Positions 43,398 to 52,563 of a DNA stretch of 64,000 nt are shown here, in pieces (within the stretch, counting starts at the first letter, position 1; each line of letters begins with the position of its first letter). A program made the position numbers and the translations under genes. The stretch is from NCBI RefSeq assembly GCF_014334335.1, contig NZ_JACSEU010000001.1:248001-312000 (forward strand). The letters are read 5' to 3'. The notes under the pieces were generated by a model. That model saw only the letters and a list, made by a program, of their open reading frames with translations. It ran no database searches and was not told the origin of the DNA. This stretch comes from Treponema sp. Marseille-Q3903 (lineage in GTDB: Bacteria > Spirochaetota > Spirochaetia > Treponematales > Treponemataceae).

Positions 43398-44720
43398 ATG
43401 CTAGAAAAATTTTCTTCTAAAGGTCTTGCTTCTCCGCACAGGCGTGCTGTTCTAGTTTCGTTTTTTACCGAAATATTTGCTTTCTTTTACCATTTTTTAA
43501 TATGTATTACATTTTTTAAAATAAAAGTTTACCCGATGTTTTTTTTCAATTTCTTTAGTGTCGGGTTATATTTTGTCCTTTTGCTTAGAATCGAAAAAGA
43601 AAAAACGTTTGTCAGACCTTATCTTATAGCTGTTGTAGAGGTTATAGCTCATCAAGTTCTTGCTACTTATTATCTTGGAACTGATGCTAAATTTTATTAT
43701 TTCATCTTGTTGATGGGATTGCTCCCTTTCACAATTTTTGAAGAACACCATAAATTTGGATATGCTGTTACTCTGATAACAAGCGTCATTTTTGTTTATT
43801 ATGAGAATATTTTTATTTATCCCAAATATATGGTTCCTTCAACTGTTATTAGTGCTATCAAGCTGGCGAATATTTCAATCACGATTTTTTCACTATTCTT
43901 TGTTATTTTAGTGTTTACTTCGATCGTGTTTATCTTTGAAAAAAAGCTTCGAAAGCAAAATATTAAACTTCAAAAAGAAATCAACATGGGCGCTTCAATT
44001 CAGAAAAACTTTTTTAAAAGCGATATTTCCCAGCTTGAAGAATTTGATATCTCTTATTTTAGTAAACCGATGCTTGGAGTTTCAGGGGACTTTTTGGATT
44101 TTTACAAAACAGGCAAAAATCTGGAGGGCTTTGGCATATTTGATGTTTCGGGACACGGAATTTCGTCAGGGCTTGTCACTATGCTTGTAAAAAATATAAT
44201 CGTTCAGGAATTTTATGATTCACCCGACCTTGAACTCTGGGAAATAATGAATAAAATCAATGACCGTTTTATTGCAGAAAAAGGTGATATTGAAAACTAC
44301 CTTACAGGCGTTTTGATGCGCATAGAAAAAAAACCGGCTGGATATGCAATTGAATTTGTAAATGCAGGGCATCCGTCTCCTATAATTTATAGAGCAAAGG
44401 ATGATAGCTGTCATTTTCTTGAGAAAAAAAGGTCATCAATTGGTGCAATAGGGTTTTCGGGAGTTACGGCAATTTATAAATCTGAAAAATTCTTTTTAGA
44501 AGAAGGAGACGAACTTTTCCTTTATTCAGACGGCGTTACAGATCTTGTAAATGCAAGTAATGAAAAATTTGGAAATGAACGGCTTTTGTCAATAATAAAA
44601 GAAATACACTCATGTTCAACAGCGTTACAAAGTGAAGTAATTACTCAAAGAATGCAAGATTTTTCCGGTAAAATATCACAACCTGATGATATTTCCTTTA
44701 TCATCATAAAAAGTCTATGA
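43398..44720 (+). CDS. Membrane-anchored PP2C/SpoIIE-type serine phosphatase
   Basis: 440 residues. The N-terminal ~180 residues have about six membrane helices (FFTEIFAFFYHFLICITFF onward). A short coiled coil (KLRKQNIKLQKEINMG) leads to the RsbU/SpoIIE phosphatase domain (about 200-440). That domain has GVSGDFLDF, IFDVSGHGISSGL, NAGHPSPI and LYSDGVTDL, with the Asp metal ligands. Such proteins dephosphorylate anti-anti-sigma factors in response to a signal; no partner gene is nearby. TATAAT lies 9 nt before the ATG, and the only Shine-Dalgarno (AGAGGA) is 21 nt away, so it may be leaderless. Confidence 0.92.
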   Translation: MLEKFSSKGLASPHRRAVLVSFFTEIFAFFYHFLICITFFKIKVYPMFFFNFFSVGLYFVLLLRIEKEKTFVRPYLIAVVEVIAHQVLATYYLGTDAKFYYFILLMGLLPFTIFEEHHKFGYAVTLITSVIFVYYENIFIYPKYMVPSTVISAIKLANISITIFSLFFVILVFTSIVFIFEKKLRKQNIKLQKEINMGASIQKNFFKSDISQLEEFDISYFSKPMLGVSGDFLDFYKTGKNLEGFGIFDVSGHGISSGLVTMLVKNIIVQEFYDSPDLELWEIMNKINDRFIAEKGDIENYLTGVLMRIEKKPAGYAIEFVNAGHPSPIIYRAKDDSCHFLEKKRSSIGAIGFSGVTAIYKSEKFFLEEGDELFLYSDGVTDLVNASNEKFGNERLLSIIKEIHSCSTALQSEVITQRMQDFSGKISQPDDISFIIIKSL

Positions 44721-44770
44721 CAATTGATTTTGCTTATTATAAAGTCCGGCAATAAGCATCAAGGTATTTT

Positions 44771-45595
44771 ATGATTTCAATTTTGTTTTTTATTTTTGGT
44801 GGAGTTTTCATATTCTATGATTTTCTCATTTTAACGATGAATCCGGGAACTTTTTTAGATAACCTAACTGCATTTTCGCATATCTGGACTTTTGCAGGTT
44901 TATATTTAATTTTCGTAGGAGTGTGGCGAAAAAAAACAGGGCATTCATTTTGGAGCGCTTGGAAAAAATCTGTCAAAATAATTGTATGTGTTTTTGCGTC
45001 GCTAGGTGTTCTTGTCGCAATTATCAATTTATGTTTTATCTTAAATCCAAAAATTGCAGATATAGAAGAAGATTCCGATTACGTGATTTTGCTTGGCGGA
45101 GGAATAGATAAAAACGGAGCGCTTCCAAAAAGTGTAATCAACAGGGTTGAGAAAACGTCTGAATATATGAAAAAAAAACGCAAGGCAATTTGTGTCGTTA
45201 CAGGTGGAACTCTAAAATGGCTGCCGTATTCGGAAGCCCCTGAATTAAAACGACAACTTGTTTTGCGTGGTGTAGATGCAAACAGAATTCTAGTTGAAGA
45301 CAAAGCTCTTGATACAATTCAGAACTTTCAGTTTAGCTGTGAAATCATTGCAAAAAATCAAGGTGTAAACAAATCTGATATTTTAAAAAGCCAAGTTGTT
45401 GTAGTTACAAATAGATTCCATTTAAGACGCGCAGAACGCCTTGCCCACAGAATGGGTTTTGAGAATATAAAAGGAATTCCTGCCCAGACGCCGATAATTT
45501 TAATTCCAATGAGCTATGTTCGGGAAATCTGTGCGTATGTAAAGTTGAATATCAGAATATTATTGACCGGGAATCCAAAAATCATTACAGGCTGA
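44771..45595 (+). CDS. YdcF/DUF218-family membrane protein
   Basis: 274 residues. Two or three membrane helices in the first ~95 residues, then the DUF218 domain (about 100-240). DYVILLGGGI, SVINRVEKTSEYM, VVTGGT, EDKALDTIQN and VVVTNRFHLRRAERL are family motifs. Members such as SanA, ElyC and YdcF affect the envelope (ElyC: enterobacterial common antigen and peptidoglycan); biochemistry is unclear. Its stop abuts that of proB on the other strand with no gap. Confidence 0.9.
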   Translation: MISILFFIFGGVFIFYDFLILTMNPGTFLDNLTAFSHIWTFAGLYLIFVGVWRKKTGHSFWSAWKKSVKIIVCVFASLGVLVAIINLCFILNPKIADIEEDSDYVILLGGGIDKNGALPKSVINRVEKTSEYMKKKRKAICVVTGGTLKWLPYSEAPELKRQLVLRGVDANRILVEDKALDTIQNFQFSCEIIAKNQGVNKSDILKSQVVVVTNRFHLRRAERLAHRMGFENIKGIPAQTPIILIPMSYVREICAYVKLNIRILLTGNPKIITG

Positions 45596-46393
45596 TTATT
45601 CGACTTTAAATAGAGTTCCCTTGGCGTTATCTGTTGAAAGGGTTTCGAGAATCTTTTCTTTTCCGCCGTTTGCCAAAAGCATTTCAATTCCGTACGCCGT
45701 AACTTTTTCGGCAGCCTGAAGTTTTGTTTCGATTCCACCTGTTCCGAACGAGTTTGTTTCGCCGATTTTTATATTTTTATAAAGCTCAGGAATTGAAGAA
45801 ACCGATTCAATAAGTTTAGCCTTTGGATTTGTCTTTGGGTTATCTGAATAAACTCCATCTATATCGCTGAATAGAATAAGCATATCTGCCGACCACAGAA
45901 TTGCAGTCAGTGCGCTTAAGTTATCGTTGTCGCCAATTTTTATTTCATCACAACTGACGCTGTCGTTTTCATTGATAATTGGAATGACCCCTTCGTCAAC
46001 TAGTGTAAAAAGCGTGTTGCGGATATTTAGACTTCTGTGTTCGCTTTCAAAATCATCTTTTGTGAGGAGAAGTTGCCCGATGTGAAGATATTCTTTGCAA
46101 AACGCCTTTCGCCACTGATGCATCAATTCAACCTGCCCGATTGAACAAAGCGCCTGCCTGTAATGCACATCTTTTTTTCTTGCCCATTCTTTTGTTGTAG
46201 AAACTCCGGCAACTTGAGCTCCGGAAGAAACGAGGACAATCTGCTTCCCTTTTTTTATCATTCCTGCACACTGCGTGGCAAAATCTGCCATAAATTCGGT
46301 ATTTTGGGTTCCATCAGGTTTTGCGAGCGTGTTGCTTCCAATTTTTATTACAATTTTACGTGCTTTATTGAATGCTGTGCTTATATCGTTCAT
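45596..46393 (-). CDS. proB: Glutamate 5-kinase
   Basis: First step of proline synthesis: phosphorylates glutamate. 265 residues, only the amino-acid-kinase domain (IVIKIGSNTLA, VLVSSGAQVAG-type VLVSSGA, NENDSVS, DNDNLSA-type GDNDNLSALTA). The C-terminal PUA domain of the E. coli enzyme is absent, as in many bacteria. Overlaps proA by 4 bp (order proA-proB). Confidence 0.96.
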   Translation of the reverse strand: MNDISTAFNKARKIVIKIGSNTLAKPDGTQNTEFMADFATQCAGMIKKGKQIVLVSSGAQVAGVSTTKEWARKKDVHYRQALCSIGQVELMHQWRKAFCKEYLHIGQLLLTKDDFESEHRSLNIRNTLFTLVDEGVIPIINENDSVSCDEIKIGDNDNLSALTAILWSADMLILFSDIDGVYSDNPKTNPKAKLIESVSSIPELYKNIKIGETNSFGTGGIETKLQAAEKVTAYGIEMLLANGGKEKILETLSTDNAKGTLFKVE

Positions 46394-47655
46394 CTTATTT
46401 GTCCATCTCCGTCAATTAAATATTTTGTTGTTGTAAGAGCCTTTATTCCCATTGGTCCGCGTGCGTGTAGTTTTTGCGTGCTGATTCCCAGTTCTGCTCC
46501 AAACCCGAATTCTCCGCCATCTGTAAAACGCGTGCTTGCATTTACGTAAACGCAACTTGCGTCTATTGATGACTGGAAAAGTCTTGCATGTGAGCGGCTT
46601 TCCGTTATTATGCTTTCGCTGTGTTTTGTGTTGTGACCGTTGATGTAGTCGATTGCACCTTCTATCGAAGAAACTGTTTTTATACAACATTCATTGCTTA
46701 GATATTCGTTTCCAAAATCTTCATCGCGCGCTTTTATCAAAATTTCGGGATTTGCCGAAGAAAATAAAATTTTGTAAGATTCTTCATCGGCGTGTATTTT
46801 TACCCTGCCATCAAATTTTTTTGTCATCATTGGCAAAAACTTTACAGCGATTTTCTTGTTTACAACAATGCATTCAACTGCGTTGCAAACACTTGGACGC
46901 TGAATTTTTGCATTTTCCGCAATTTTACATGCCATTTCCAAATCTGCAAATTCATCGACATAGAGATGGCAGACTCCGCTTCCCGTTTCTATCACCGGAA
47001 TGCGAGCGTTGTTGACTACAGTTTCAATCAGTTTTTTACCTCCGCGAGGTAAAACTACGTCGATCTTTCCGACGGCAGTCAAAATTTTATCGACATCGCT
47101 GTGGTCGTGTTCTTTTACTTCAACGAGTTCAATCGCATCGGCAACTCCGTCTTCTGTTTTGGCAAGGGCATTTTTTATCACATTGACAAGTTCTTTGTTC
47201 GAGTTATAGGAAGATGATGACCCGCGCAACAAAATCGAATTTCCGCTTTTATATGCAAGGCTGAAAGCGTCGACCGTGACGTTCGGTCTGTTCTCGTAGA
47301 TAATTGCTGCTACTCCTAGAGGAACTCGAACTTGGCGGATATTCAGCCCGTTTGGCGTTTTCCAACCGGAAATCTCTTCGCCGACAGGGTCTGTTTGGGC
47401 AATCACAAGCCTTAAGCTCTCGACTATTCCGTCAATTCTTTTGTCGTTGAGTAAAAGCCGGTCGATTATAGATTCAGACATTCCCGATTTTCGTGCGATT
47501 TCTATATCTTTTTTGTTGGCAGCTATAATTGAATCCTGATTTTTTTTAAGAGCATCAGCAACTGCACAAAGAGCCTTGTTTTTTTTACTTGCAGTTTGCA
47601 GAGAGAGAGTTTGACTTGCAATTCTGAGCGAAGCCGTAATTTTTTCAATATCCAT
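46390..47655 (-). CDS. proA: Gamma-glutamyl phosphate reductase
   Basis: Second step of proline synthesis: NADPH reduction of glutamyl-5-phosphate to the semialdehyde. 421 residues, usual length. PLGVAAIIYENRPNVTVDAF, RPSVCNAVE with the catalytic Cys, and FTDGGEFGFGAELGIS at the C terminus. proC is not in the window. Ribosome site AAGGAG lies before the ATG. Confidence 0.97.
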   Translation of the reverse strand: MDIEKITASLRIASQTLSLQTASKKNKALCAVADALKKNQDSIIAANKKDIEIARKSGMSESIIDRLLLNDKRIDGIVESLRLVIAQTDPVGEEISGWKTPNGLNIRQVRVPLGVAAIIYENRPNVTVDAFSLAYKSGNSILLRGSSSSYNSNKELVNVIKNALAKTEDGVADAIELVEVKEHDHSDVDKILTAVGKIDVVLPRGGKKLIETVVNNARIPVIETGSGVCHLYVDEFADLEMACKIAENAKIQRPSVCNAVECIVVNKKIAVKFLPMMTKKFDGRVKIHADEESYKILFSSANPEILIKARDEDFGNEYLSNECCIKTVSSIEGAIDYINGHNTKHSESIITESRSHARLFQSSIDASCVYVNASTRFTDGGEFGFGAELGISTQKLHARGPMGIKALTTTKYLIDGDGQIR

Positions 47656-47691
47656 AAAAATCTCCTTGTCAAAGGCAATTTTTTTGTAAAT

Positions 47692-47724
47692 AAAAAAAGC
47701 CGAAACTTCTAAAAAGCTCCGGCT
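47692..47724 (-). terminator. Terminator after the 173-aa gene
   Basis: Minus strand AGCCG...CGGCT stem with partial inner pairing, followed by seven T. It separates this gene from proA. Confidence 0.75.
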
Positions 47725-47736
47725 ATAACTTTCAAA

Positions 47737-48258
47737 TTAATAATTTGCTAAGAAATACATTCCTAACAACATTGCAGTCCGGCACTTTTCATCTGACCAT
47801 TCGGTTTTGGGCGGAAGATTTGAGATGTACCACCAGAAAATCCCAAATTCAGGATCGATGCGGAGAGTGTATTCTGCAAAATCCGGATTATCAGGTTTTT
47901 GACCAAACATTAAAAACACAGCCTGATTGATAAGTTGAAGGAATAGATCGTAGTTGTCTCTCCAAGATTCGTTACTTAGGAAGATGTCCAATTGATATAG
48001 GAGTTGATCTTTCAAAGCAATATCTGATTTTTCAACCCAAGTTTTTTGGATTAAAAGTGTAAGATTGTTTTTGAAACTGGAAAGGAGTTTTGAAGCGTCT
48101 TCAGTTGTCATGTTAGAAAAATCTTGATTTGAACCAAAAGCCGAGGCGATTTTGTCAGCAGAGTCATCGTAGTCGTTCGATTTTGTTAAGAAATCCGAAA
48201 GAGCAGAGACCGTACATTTGTCCAAAAATTCTGAGAGTATTTCTGCTTGCTTAATCAT
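47737..48258 (-). CDS. Hypothetical protein, 173 aa
   Basis: A soluble, acidic protein (no signal peptide or membrane helix), predicted mostly helical: SEFLDKCTVSALSDFLT, FKNNLTLLIQKTW, then Trp/Phe-rich FGIFWWYISNLPPKTEW and MLLGMYFLANY at the end. I do not recognise the family. Own terminator and a divergent neighbour (yitT) make it a single-gene unit. The full codon-like composition and tidy signals support a real gene. Confidence 0.75.
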   Translation of the reverse strand: MIKQAEILSEFLDKCTVSALSDFLTKSNDYDDSADKIASAFGSNQDFSNMTTEDASKLLSSFKNNLTLLIQKTWVEKSDIALKDQLLYQLDIFLSNESWRDNYDLFLQLINQAVFLMFGQKPDNPDFAEYTLRIDPEFGIFWWYISNLPPKTEWSDEKCRTAMLLGMYFLANY

Positions 48259-48320
48259 ATTTTAGATATTAAAGATAAATTAAAAAATGGTCAATAAAAG
48301 TTTGTCTGAGAGCAAACAAA

Positions 48321-48349
48321 TTGCAAATTTATATTTTCAATATTATATT
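48321..48349 (+). promoter_or_regulatory. yitT promoter, -10 six bases before the start codon
   Basis: TTGCAA (48321-48326), 17 nt, TATATT (48344-48349), then TGAGGA and ATG 48356. +1 would fall on the A of the ATG. The GAGGA is too close to the ATG to be a normal ribosome site. Confidence 0.6.
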
Positions 48350-48355
48350 TGAGGA

Positions 48356-49210
48356 ATGAACATAAAACGCAATCTTTTTCGGATTTTTTTAGTTGTATTG
48401 GGTGCCGTTTTAATGGCTTTGAATATAAATTCGTTTGTATATACAGCAGAACTTCTTCCCGGAGGATTTACCGGTGTCGCTATTTTAATTCAAGAAGTGT
48501 TTGATAAAATTCTTGGAATAAAGATTCCGTTCAGTCCGTTTTACTGGGCATTAAATATGATTCCGGCGGCATTTTGTTTTAAATATGTCGGTAAAAAGTT
48601 TACAATTTATTCGCTTGTATTTGTGTTGCTTTCGGGTCTTTTTGCAGATACTTTTCCTCATTTTACAATTACGGGAGATATACTTTTGTGCGCAGTTTTC
48701 GGAGGGCTTTTCAGTTCGTTTGCGATTATCTGCGCACTTTTTGCAGATGCAACCAGCGGCGGAACAGATTTTATATCGATAATCGTTTCAGAAAAAACCG
48801 GAAAAAGCTCATGGAATTACATATTTATTGGAAACTGTTGCGTTCTTGTTTTGGCTGGAATTCTCTTTGGTTGGGATAAAGCTCTTTATTCAATCATATA
48901 TCAGTATACTTCGACGCAAGTTTTAAATCTTCTCTATAAACGATATCAGAAGACGACGCTGCTTGTTATTACAGAGAAGACAAACGAAATTGTAAAGCTC
49001 ATCTCCGATACGACACATCACGATGCTACTCTTTTTAAAGGAAACGGTTGCTATCAAGGGGCGGAAAGAAAAATGCTATACACAGTTGTTTCTTCGGAAG
49101 AAGCTGAAAAGCTATGTTTGCTGATTAAACAGATAGATCCCGGAGCATTTATAAATCTTCTTCAGACAAAATCTTTGCATGGCAAGTTTTTTATGCGAAA
49201 AAAAGATTAA
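48356..49210 (+). CDS. YitT family membrane protein (DUF161 + DUF2179)
   Basis: 284 residues. Five to six membrane helices (about 10-180; ELLPGGFTGVAILIQ, DATSGGTDFISII) and a C-terminal soluble DUF2179 domain (LVITEKTNEIVKLI, HHDATLFKGNGCYQGAERKML). YitT-type proteins are widespread and their transport role is not settled. Single gene, probably leaderless. Confidence 0.9.
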   Translation: MNIKRNLFRIFLVVLGAVLMALNINSFVYTAELLPGGFTGVAILIQEVFDKILGIKIPFSPFYWALNMIPAAFCFKYVGKKFTIYSLVFVLLSGLFADTFPHFTITGDILLCAVFGGLFSSFAIICALFADATSGGTDFISIIVSEKTGKSSWNYIFIGNCCVLVLAGILFGWDKALYSIIYQYTSTQVLNLLYKRYQKTTLLVITEKTNEIVKLISDTTHHDATLFKGNGCYQGAERKMLYTVVSSEEAEKLCLLIKQIDPGAFINLLQTKSLHGKFFMRKKD

Positions 49211-49222
49211 GGAATTTTACCC

Positions 49223-49370
49223 TTGACTTATAAATCTTTTTTTATAGAATTTGAGTTATCAAAATGTATGGCAAAGCAAAGCACCTATCAATTTTTATCA
49301 GACGTTTGAACAAAATATCGATTGCTTTGTTTAGTTGAAGCGCCTATCGAAGGCTTTTACAGGAGTCAAA
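49223..49370 (+). promoter_or_regulatory. xylB promoter and structured leader
   Basis: TTGACT (49223-49228), 16 nt, TAGAAT (49245-49250). The leader then has CAAAGCAA (49272-49279) pairing with TTGCTTTG (49322-49329), and two copies of AGC[A/G]CCTATC at 49280-49289 and 49339-49348. AGGAG precedes ATG 49373. Confidence 0.55.
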
Positions 49371-49372
49371 AA

Positions 49373-50857
49373 ATGAAAACAGTCGCAGGTATTGATCTTG
49401 GAACACAGAGTATGAAGGTCGTGATTTACGATTATGAAAAAAAAGAAATTATAGAAAAAGCTTCTTGCCCTATGGATTTGATTTCAGAATCGGATGGAAA
49501 ACGCGAACAGAAGGCGCAATGGTTTGACGAAGGTCTTGAAGTTTGTTTTGGAAAGTTGTCTGCAGAAAACAAAAAGACAATCGAAGCGATCGGAGTTTCC
49601 GGGCAGCAGCACGGTTTTGTGCCTCTTGATAAAGATGGCAAAGCTTTGTACAACATCAAACTTTGGTGTGACACATCTACGACTGCAGAGTGTGAAGAAA
49701 TCACAAAAAAAGCAGGCGGAGACAACGCAGTAGTTGATGCTCTTGGAAATTTGATGCTTACAGGCTTTACCGCTCCAAAGATTCTATGGTTGAAAAAAAA
49801 TAAAGCAGACGCTTTTGCTGCGCTCAAATATATTATGCTCCCGCACGACTATCTCAACTGGAAGTTGACCGGTAACTACGTGATGGAGTACGGGGACGCT
49901 TCAGGCACGGCATTGTTTGATTCAAAAAATCGGTGCTGGTCAAAGAAAATATGCGATATCATCGATCCGAAATTGATAGATATTCTCCCAACTCTTATTG
50001 AGCCAAGCGCACCTGCCGGAAGGGTAACTTCTGAAGCAGCTTCAAAATATGGAATTCCTGCAGGAATCCCTGTTTCTGCCGGCGGCGGAGACAACATGAT
50101 GGGTGCCATTGGAACAGGAACAGTTGCTGACGGATTTTTGACAATGTCTATGGGAACTTCTGGAACGCTCTACGGTTATTCTGATAAACCGATAAGCGAC
50201 CCTGCAAACGGATTGAGCGGATTCTGTTCTTCAACAGGCGGCTGGCTTCCTCTCCTTTGCACGATGAACTGTACTGTTGCAACAGAATTTGTCAGGAATC
50301 TTTTCCAGATGGAAGTAAAAGAATTAGATGCCGAAGCTGCAAAATCTCCTTGTGGGGCAGAAGGCGTCCTTGTTGTTCCTTTTTTCAACGGAGAGAGAAC
50401 TCCAAACCTTCCAAACGGAAAAGCAAGCATTACCGGGTTGACATCTGCAAATACAAACCGTGCAAACATCGCCAGAGCTTCTCTCGAGTCTGCCGTATTT
50501 GCAATGCGCGGAGGGCTCGATGCTTTCCGAAAACTTGGATTCCACCCAAAAGAAATTCGTCTGATTGGTGGCGGTTCAAAATCACCTATCTGGCGTCAGA
50601 TTGCGGCCGATGTTATGAATTTGCCTGTTCGAGTTCCTCTTTTAGATGAAGCAGCAGCTCTCGGAGGCGCCGTTCAAGCCCTTTGGTGTTTAAAAAATCT
50701 GACAGGTAAATGCGACATCGTAAAGCTTTGTGCGGAACACATTAAACTCGATGAAAAAAAGAGCACTAATCCAATCGCAGACAATGTTGAAAAATACAAT
50801 GCAGCGTACAAAAAGTATTCGGAAGTTGTAGAGACACTATCGCCTTTGTACAGATAA
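49373..50857 (+). CDS. xylB: Xylulokinase-like FGGY sugar kinase
   Basis: 494 residues of the FGGY family. GIDLGTQSMKVVIYD at the N terminus is the ATP-binding part. Also SGQQHGFVPLD, GGGDNMMGAIG, MSMGTSGTLYG and GGGSKSPIWRQIAADV. The pattern fits xylulokinase (D-xylulose to D-xylulose 5-phosphate). Because an L-fucose/L-arabinose-type isomerase lies downstream, ribulose or another ketopentose is also possible. The start is ATG 49373 with AGGAG 8 nt upstream; the longer frame to 49322 runs through the leader repeat. Confidence 0.88.
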   Translation: MKTVAGIDLGTQSMKVVIYDYEKKEIIEKASCPMDLISESDGKREQKAQWFDEGLEVCFGKLSAENKKTIEAIGVSGQQHGFVPLDKDGKALYNIKLWCDTSTTAECEEITKKAGGDNAVVDALGNLMLTGFTAPKILWLKKNKADAFAALKYIMLPHDYLNWKLTGNYVMEYGDASGTALFDSKNRCWSKKICDIIDPKLIDILPTLIEPSAPAGRVTSEAASKYGIPAGIPVSAGGGDNMMGAIGTGTVADGFLTMSMGTSGTLYGYSDKPISDPANGLSGFCSSTGGWLPLLCTMNCTVATEFVRNLFQMEVKELDAEAAKSPCGAEGVLVVPFFNGERTPNLPNGKASITGLTSANTNRANIARASLESAVFAMRGGLDAFRKLGFHPKEIRLIGGGSKSPIWRQIAADVMNLPVRVPLLDEAAALGGAVQALWCLKNLTGKCDIVKLCAEHIKLDEKKSTNPIADNVEKYNAAYKKYSEVVETLSPLYR

Positions 50858-50923
50858 ACATTTATTATGGAAACCTTAAAAACGCAAAACCTGTGCGTCC
50901 GTTGTAGAGGATAAGGAAATTTT

Positions 50924-51643
50924 ATGATTATAGATTTTAATTACCAACCGATTCTTGAAGACTACAAAAAAAATGGAGAAATGAAACTTTCTTCTATTCT
51001 TAAAATCTTAGAGAACTCAGGAAACAAACATTCCGATACGGCAGGGGACGCAATTCTTGAGGGGACAAGCAACGGTAAAGCTTGGGTTTTGACAGACTGG
51101 TATATAGAAATTCTTTCTTATCCGAAATATGGTGATAAAGTTCTTGCTAAAACATGGTCGGAGCTCGTAAAAAATCCTTTAGTGTGCACGAGAGATTTTG
51201 AACTTTACTGCAACGGCAACCTCTCTGTGATAGGCACTACAAAATGGATTCAGCTTGACCTTGAACGCAATAGACCGTGCAAAATCGAGGCGGAGTTAAT
51301 TGCTAAATATCAACCGGAAGATAGGCAAACGTTTGCAGACACGAAGCTTCCTCGCATCCCAGTTCCTGAATTTTATGAAAATGAAGTTAAAATCATGACG
51401 CGCCGTGCAGATATTGACTTTAACGACCACGTTCACAATCTTATTTATTTAGACTACGCTCTTGAATCTCTTCCAAAGGCAATATACTGCGAAAGAGCAT
51501 TTACAAAACTTCGCATAAGTTACAAAGCCGCTGTAAAAGAAAGCGAAGAGATTATCTGTAGATATGCAAAAGAACAGAATTTGCATATCTGCAATATTTT
51601 TGGGACTGATGGCAGTTTAAAAACACAAGTAGTATTTGAATAA
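50924..51643 (+). CDS. Acyl-ACP thioesterase
   Basis: Releases fatty acids from acyl carrier protein. 239 residues: double hot-dog fold by length. SILKILENSGNKHSDTAGD in the first half, NGKAWVLTDWYIEI, and in the second half DIDFNDHVHNLIYLDYALE, which carries the catalytic Asn/His pattern of plant FatA/FatB-like enzymes. It lies inside the sugar region with no evident link. AAGGA precedes the ATG. Confidence 0.9.
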   Translation: MIIDFNYQPILEDYKKNGEMKLSSILKILENSGNKHSDTAGDAILEGTSNGKAWVLTDWYIEILSYPKYGDKVLAKTWSELVKNPLVCTRDFELYCNGNLSVIGTTKWIQLDLERNRPCKIEAELIAKYQPEDRQTFADTKLPRIPVPEFYENEVKIMTRRADIDFNDHVHNLIYLDYALESLPKAIYCERAFTKLRISYKAAVKESEEIICRYAKEQNLHICNIFGTDGSLKTQVVFE

Positions 51644-51712
51644 TGCCCTGTTCCGCAGGCAAAACAAGAAAAACAAGTTCGGACTCGGTGAATCTCCTTA
51701 TTTGAGTTTAAA

Positions 51713-51745
51713 AATGTCGCAAACTGACATTATTGGTGTTATAAT
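51713..51745 (+). promoter_or_regulatory. Operator-like palindrome and -10 upstream of the DUF4867 gene
   Basis: AATGTC-N7-GACATT (51713-51731) lies over the position of a poor -35 (TCGCAA), 8 bp before a perfect TATAAT (51740-51745). The layout suits an activator or repressor site. Confidence 0.5.
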
Positions 51746-51776
51746 TTAACAAAGAAAATCAAATTTAGGAGCAAAA

Positions 51777-52427
51777 ATGCGTATAAAATCAGTTTTCTCT
51801 CACAGTTTTGAAAGGTATGGAAAGGTTTTGACGGGTTATGATGTAAAAGATCTACTAAAACAACTCGAAAACACAACAAAAAAACCGGATAATGCTGTAG
51901 TTTACGAACCGGGGGATGCAGGACTTGAATCTCTTCCCATTGCAAAAGAATTCAGTACAAATGCTTATGGAGGAATGCCGATTCAAGTTGGATATTGTAA
52001 CGGAAACAACACAAAGTTAAACTGCCTCGAATGGCATCGTGGTTCCGAGTTAAATATCCCTGCAAATGATATAGTGCTTCTTCTTGCTCCGCTTCAGTCT
52101 GTAAAAAATGGAAAACTCAGCACGTCTTGTGTTGAAGCATTTTATGTTCCAAAAGGGATAATTGTGGAAATTTACGAAACAACGCTCCACTATGCTCCGT
52201 GTAATGCAGTTCGTTATGGAGAAGTTTCTAAAGAAGGTTTCCGTGTTATCGTCGTTCTTCCAAAAGATACAAACACATCAGCGCCGGAACTCAAGAAGTT
52301 GAACATTGAAGATAGATTGCTCTGGGCTCGCAACAAATGGCTCATCGCACATCCAGATTCAAATGAAGCAAAAAACGGTGCTTTTGTCGGATTGAGCGGA
52401 GTAAACATAGATATTGCATCAAAATAA
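51777..52427 (+). CDS. DUF4867 family protein
   Basis: 216 residues, cupin-like by pattern: LEWHRGSELNIP, VLLLAPL, VEAFYVPKGIIVEIYETTLHYAPC. I assign DUF4867 from recollection of this family beside L-fucose/L-arabinose isomerase genes in gut bacteria. That suggests a role in the same sugar route, perhaps as an isomerase, epimerase or lyase. AGGAGC lies before the ATG. 136 bp separate it from the isomerase gene, which has its own promoter. Confidence 0.75.
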   Translation: MRIKSVFSHSFERYGKVLTGYDVKDLLKQLENTTKKPDNAVVYEPGDAGLESLPIAKEFSTNAYGGMPIQVGYCNGNNTKLNCLEWHRGSELNIPANDIVLLLAPLQSVKNGKLSTSCVEAFYVPKGIIVEIYETTLHYAPCNAVRYGEVSKEGFRVIVVLPKDTNTSAPELKKLNIEDRLLWARNKWLIAHPDSNEAKNGAFVGLSGVNIDIASK

Positions 52428-52475
52428 ACAAAAACATTAAAGCGTAATCGATGCCACAATAGGTAAAACCTCTGC

Positions 52476-52530
52476 TTGACATCTAGTAATTCTAATATAG
52501 AATGAGACCAAATCAACACTTTATTGGTCT
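52476..52530 (+). promoter_or_regulatory. Promoter and operator of the sugar isomerase gene
   Basis: TTGACA (52476-52481), 16 nt, TAGAAT (52498-52503). An inverted repeat AGACCAA-N12-TTGGTCT (52505-52530) begins 1 bp after the -10 and covers the expected start of transcription: the position of a repressor site. Confidence 0.65.
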
Positions 52531-52563
52531 GCTAAAACGTTAAATTAATTATAGGAGCAAAAT

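Noticed and set aside
49322-49372. Upstream start for the xylulokinase-like gene
   Set aside because: The segment contains leader repeats and an inverted-repeat arm; AGGAG fits ATG 49373 and the family N terminus.
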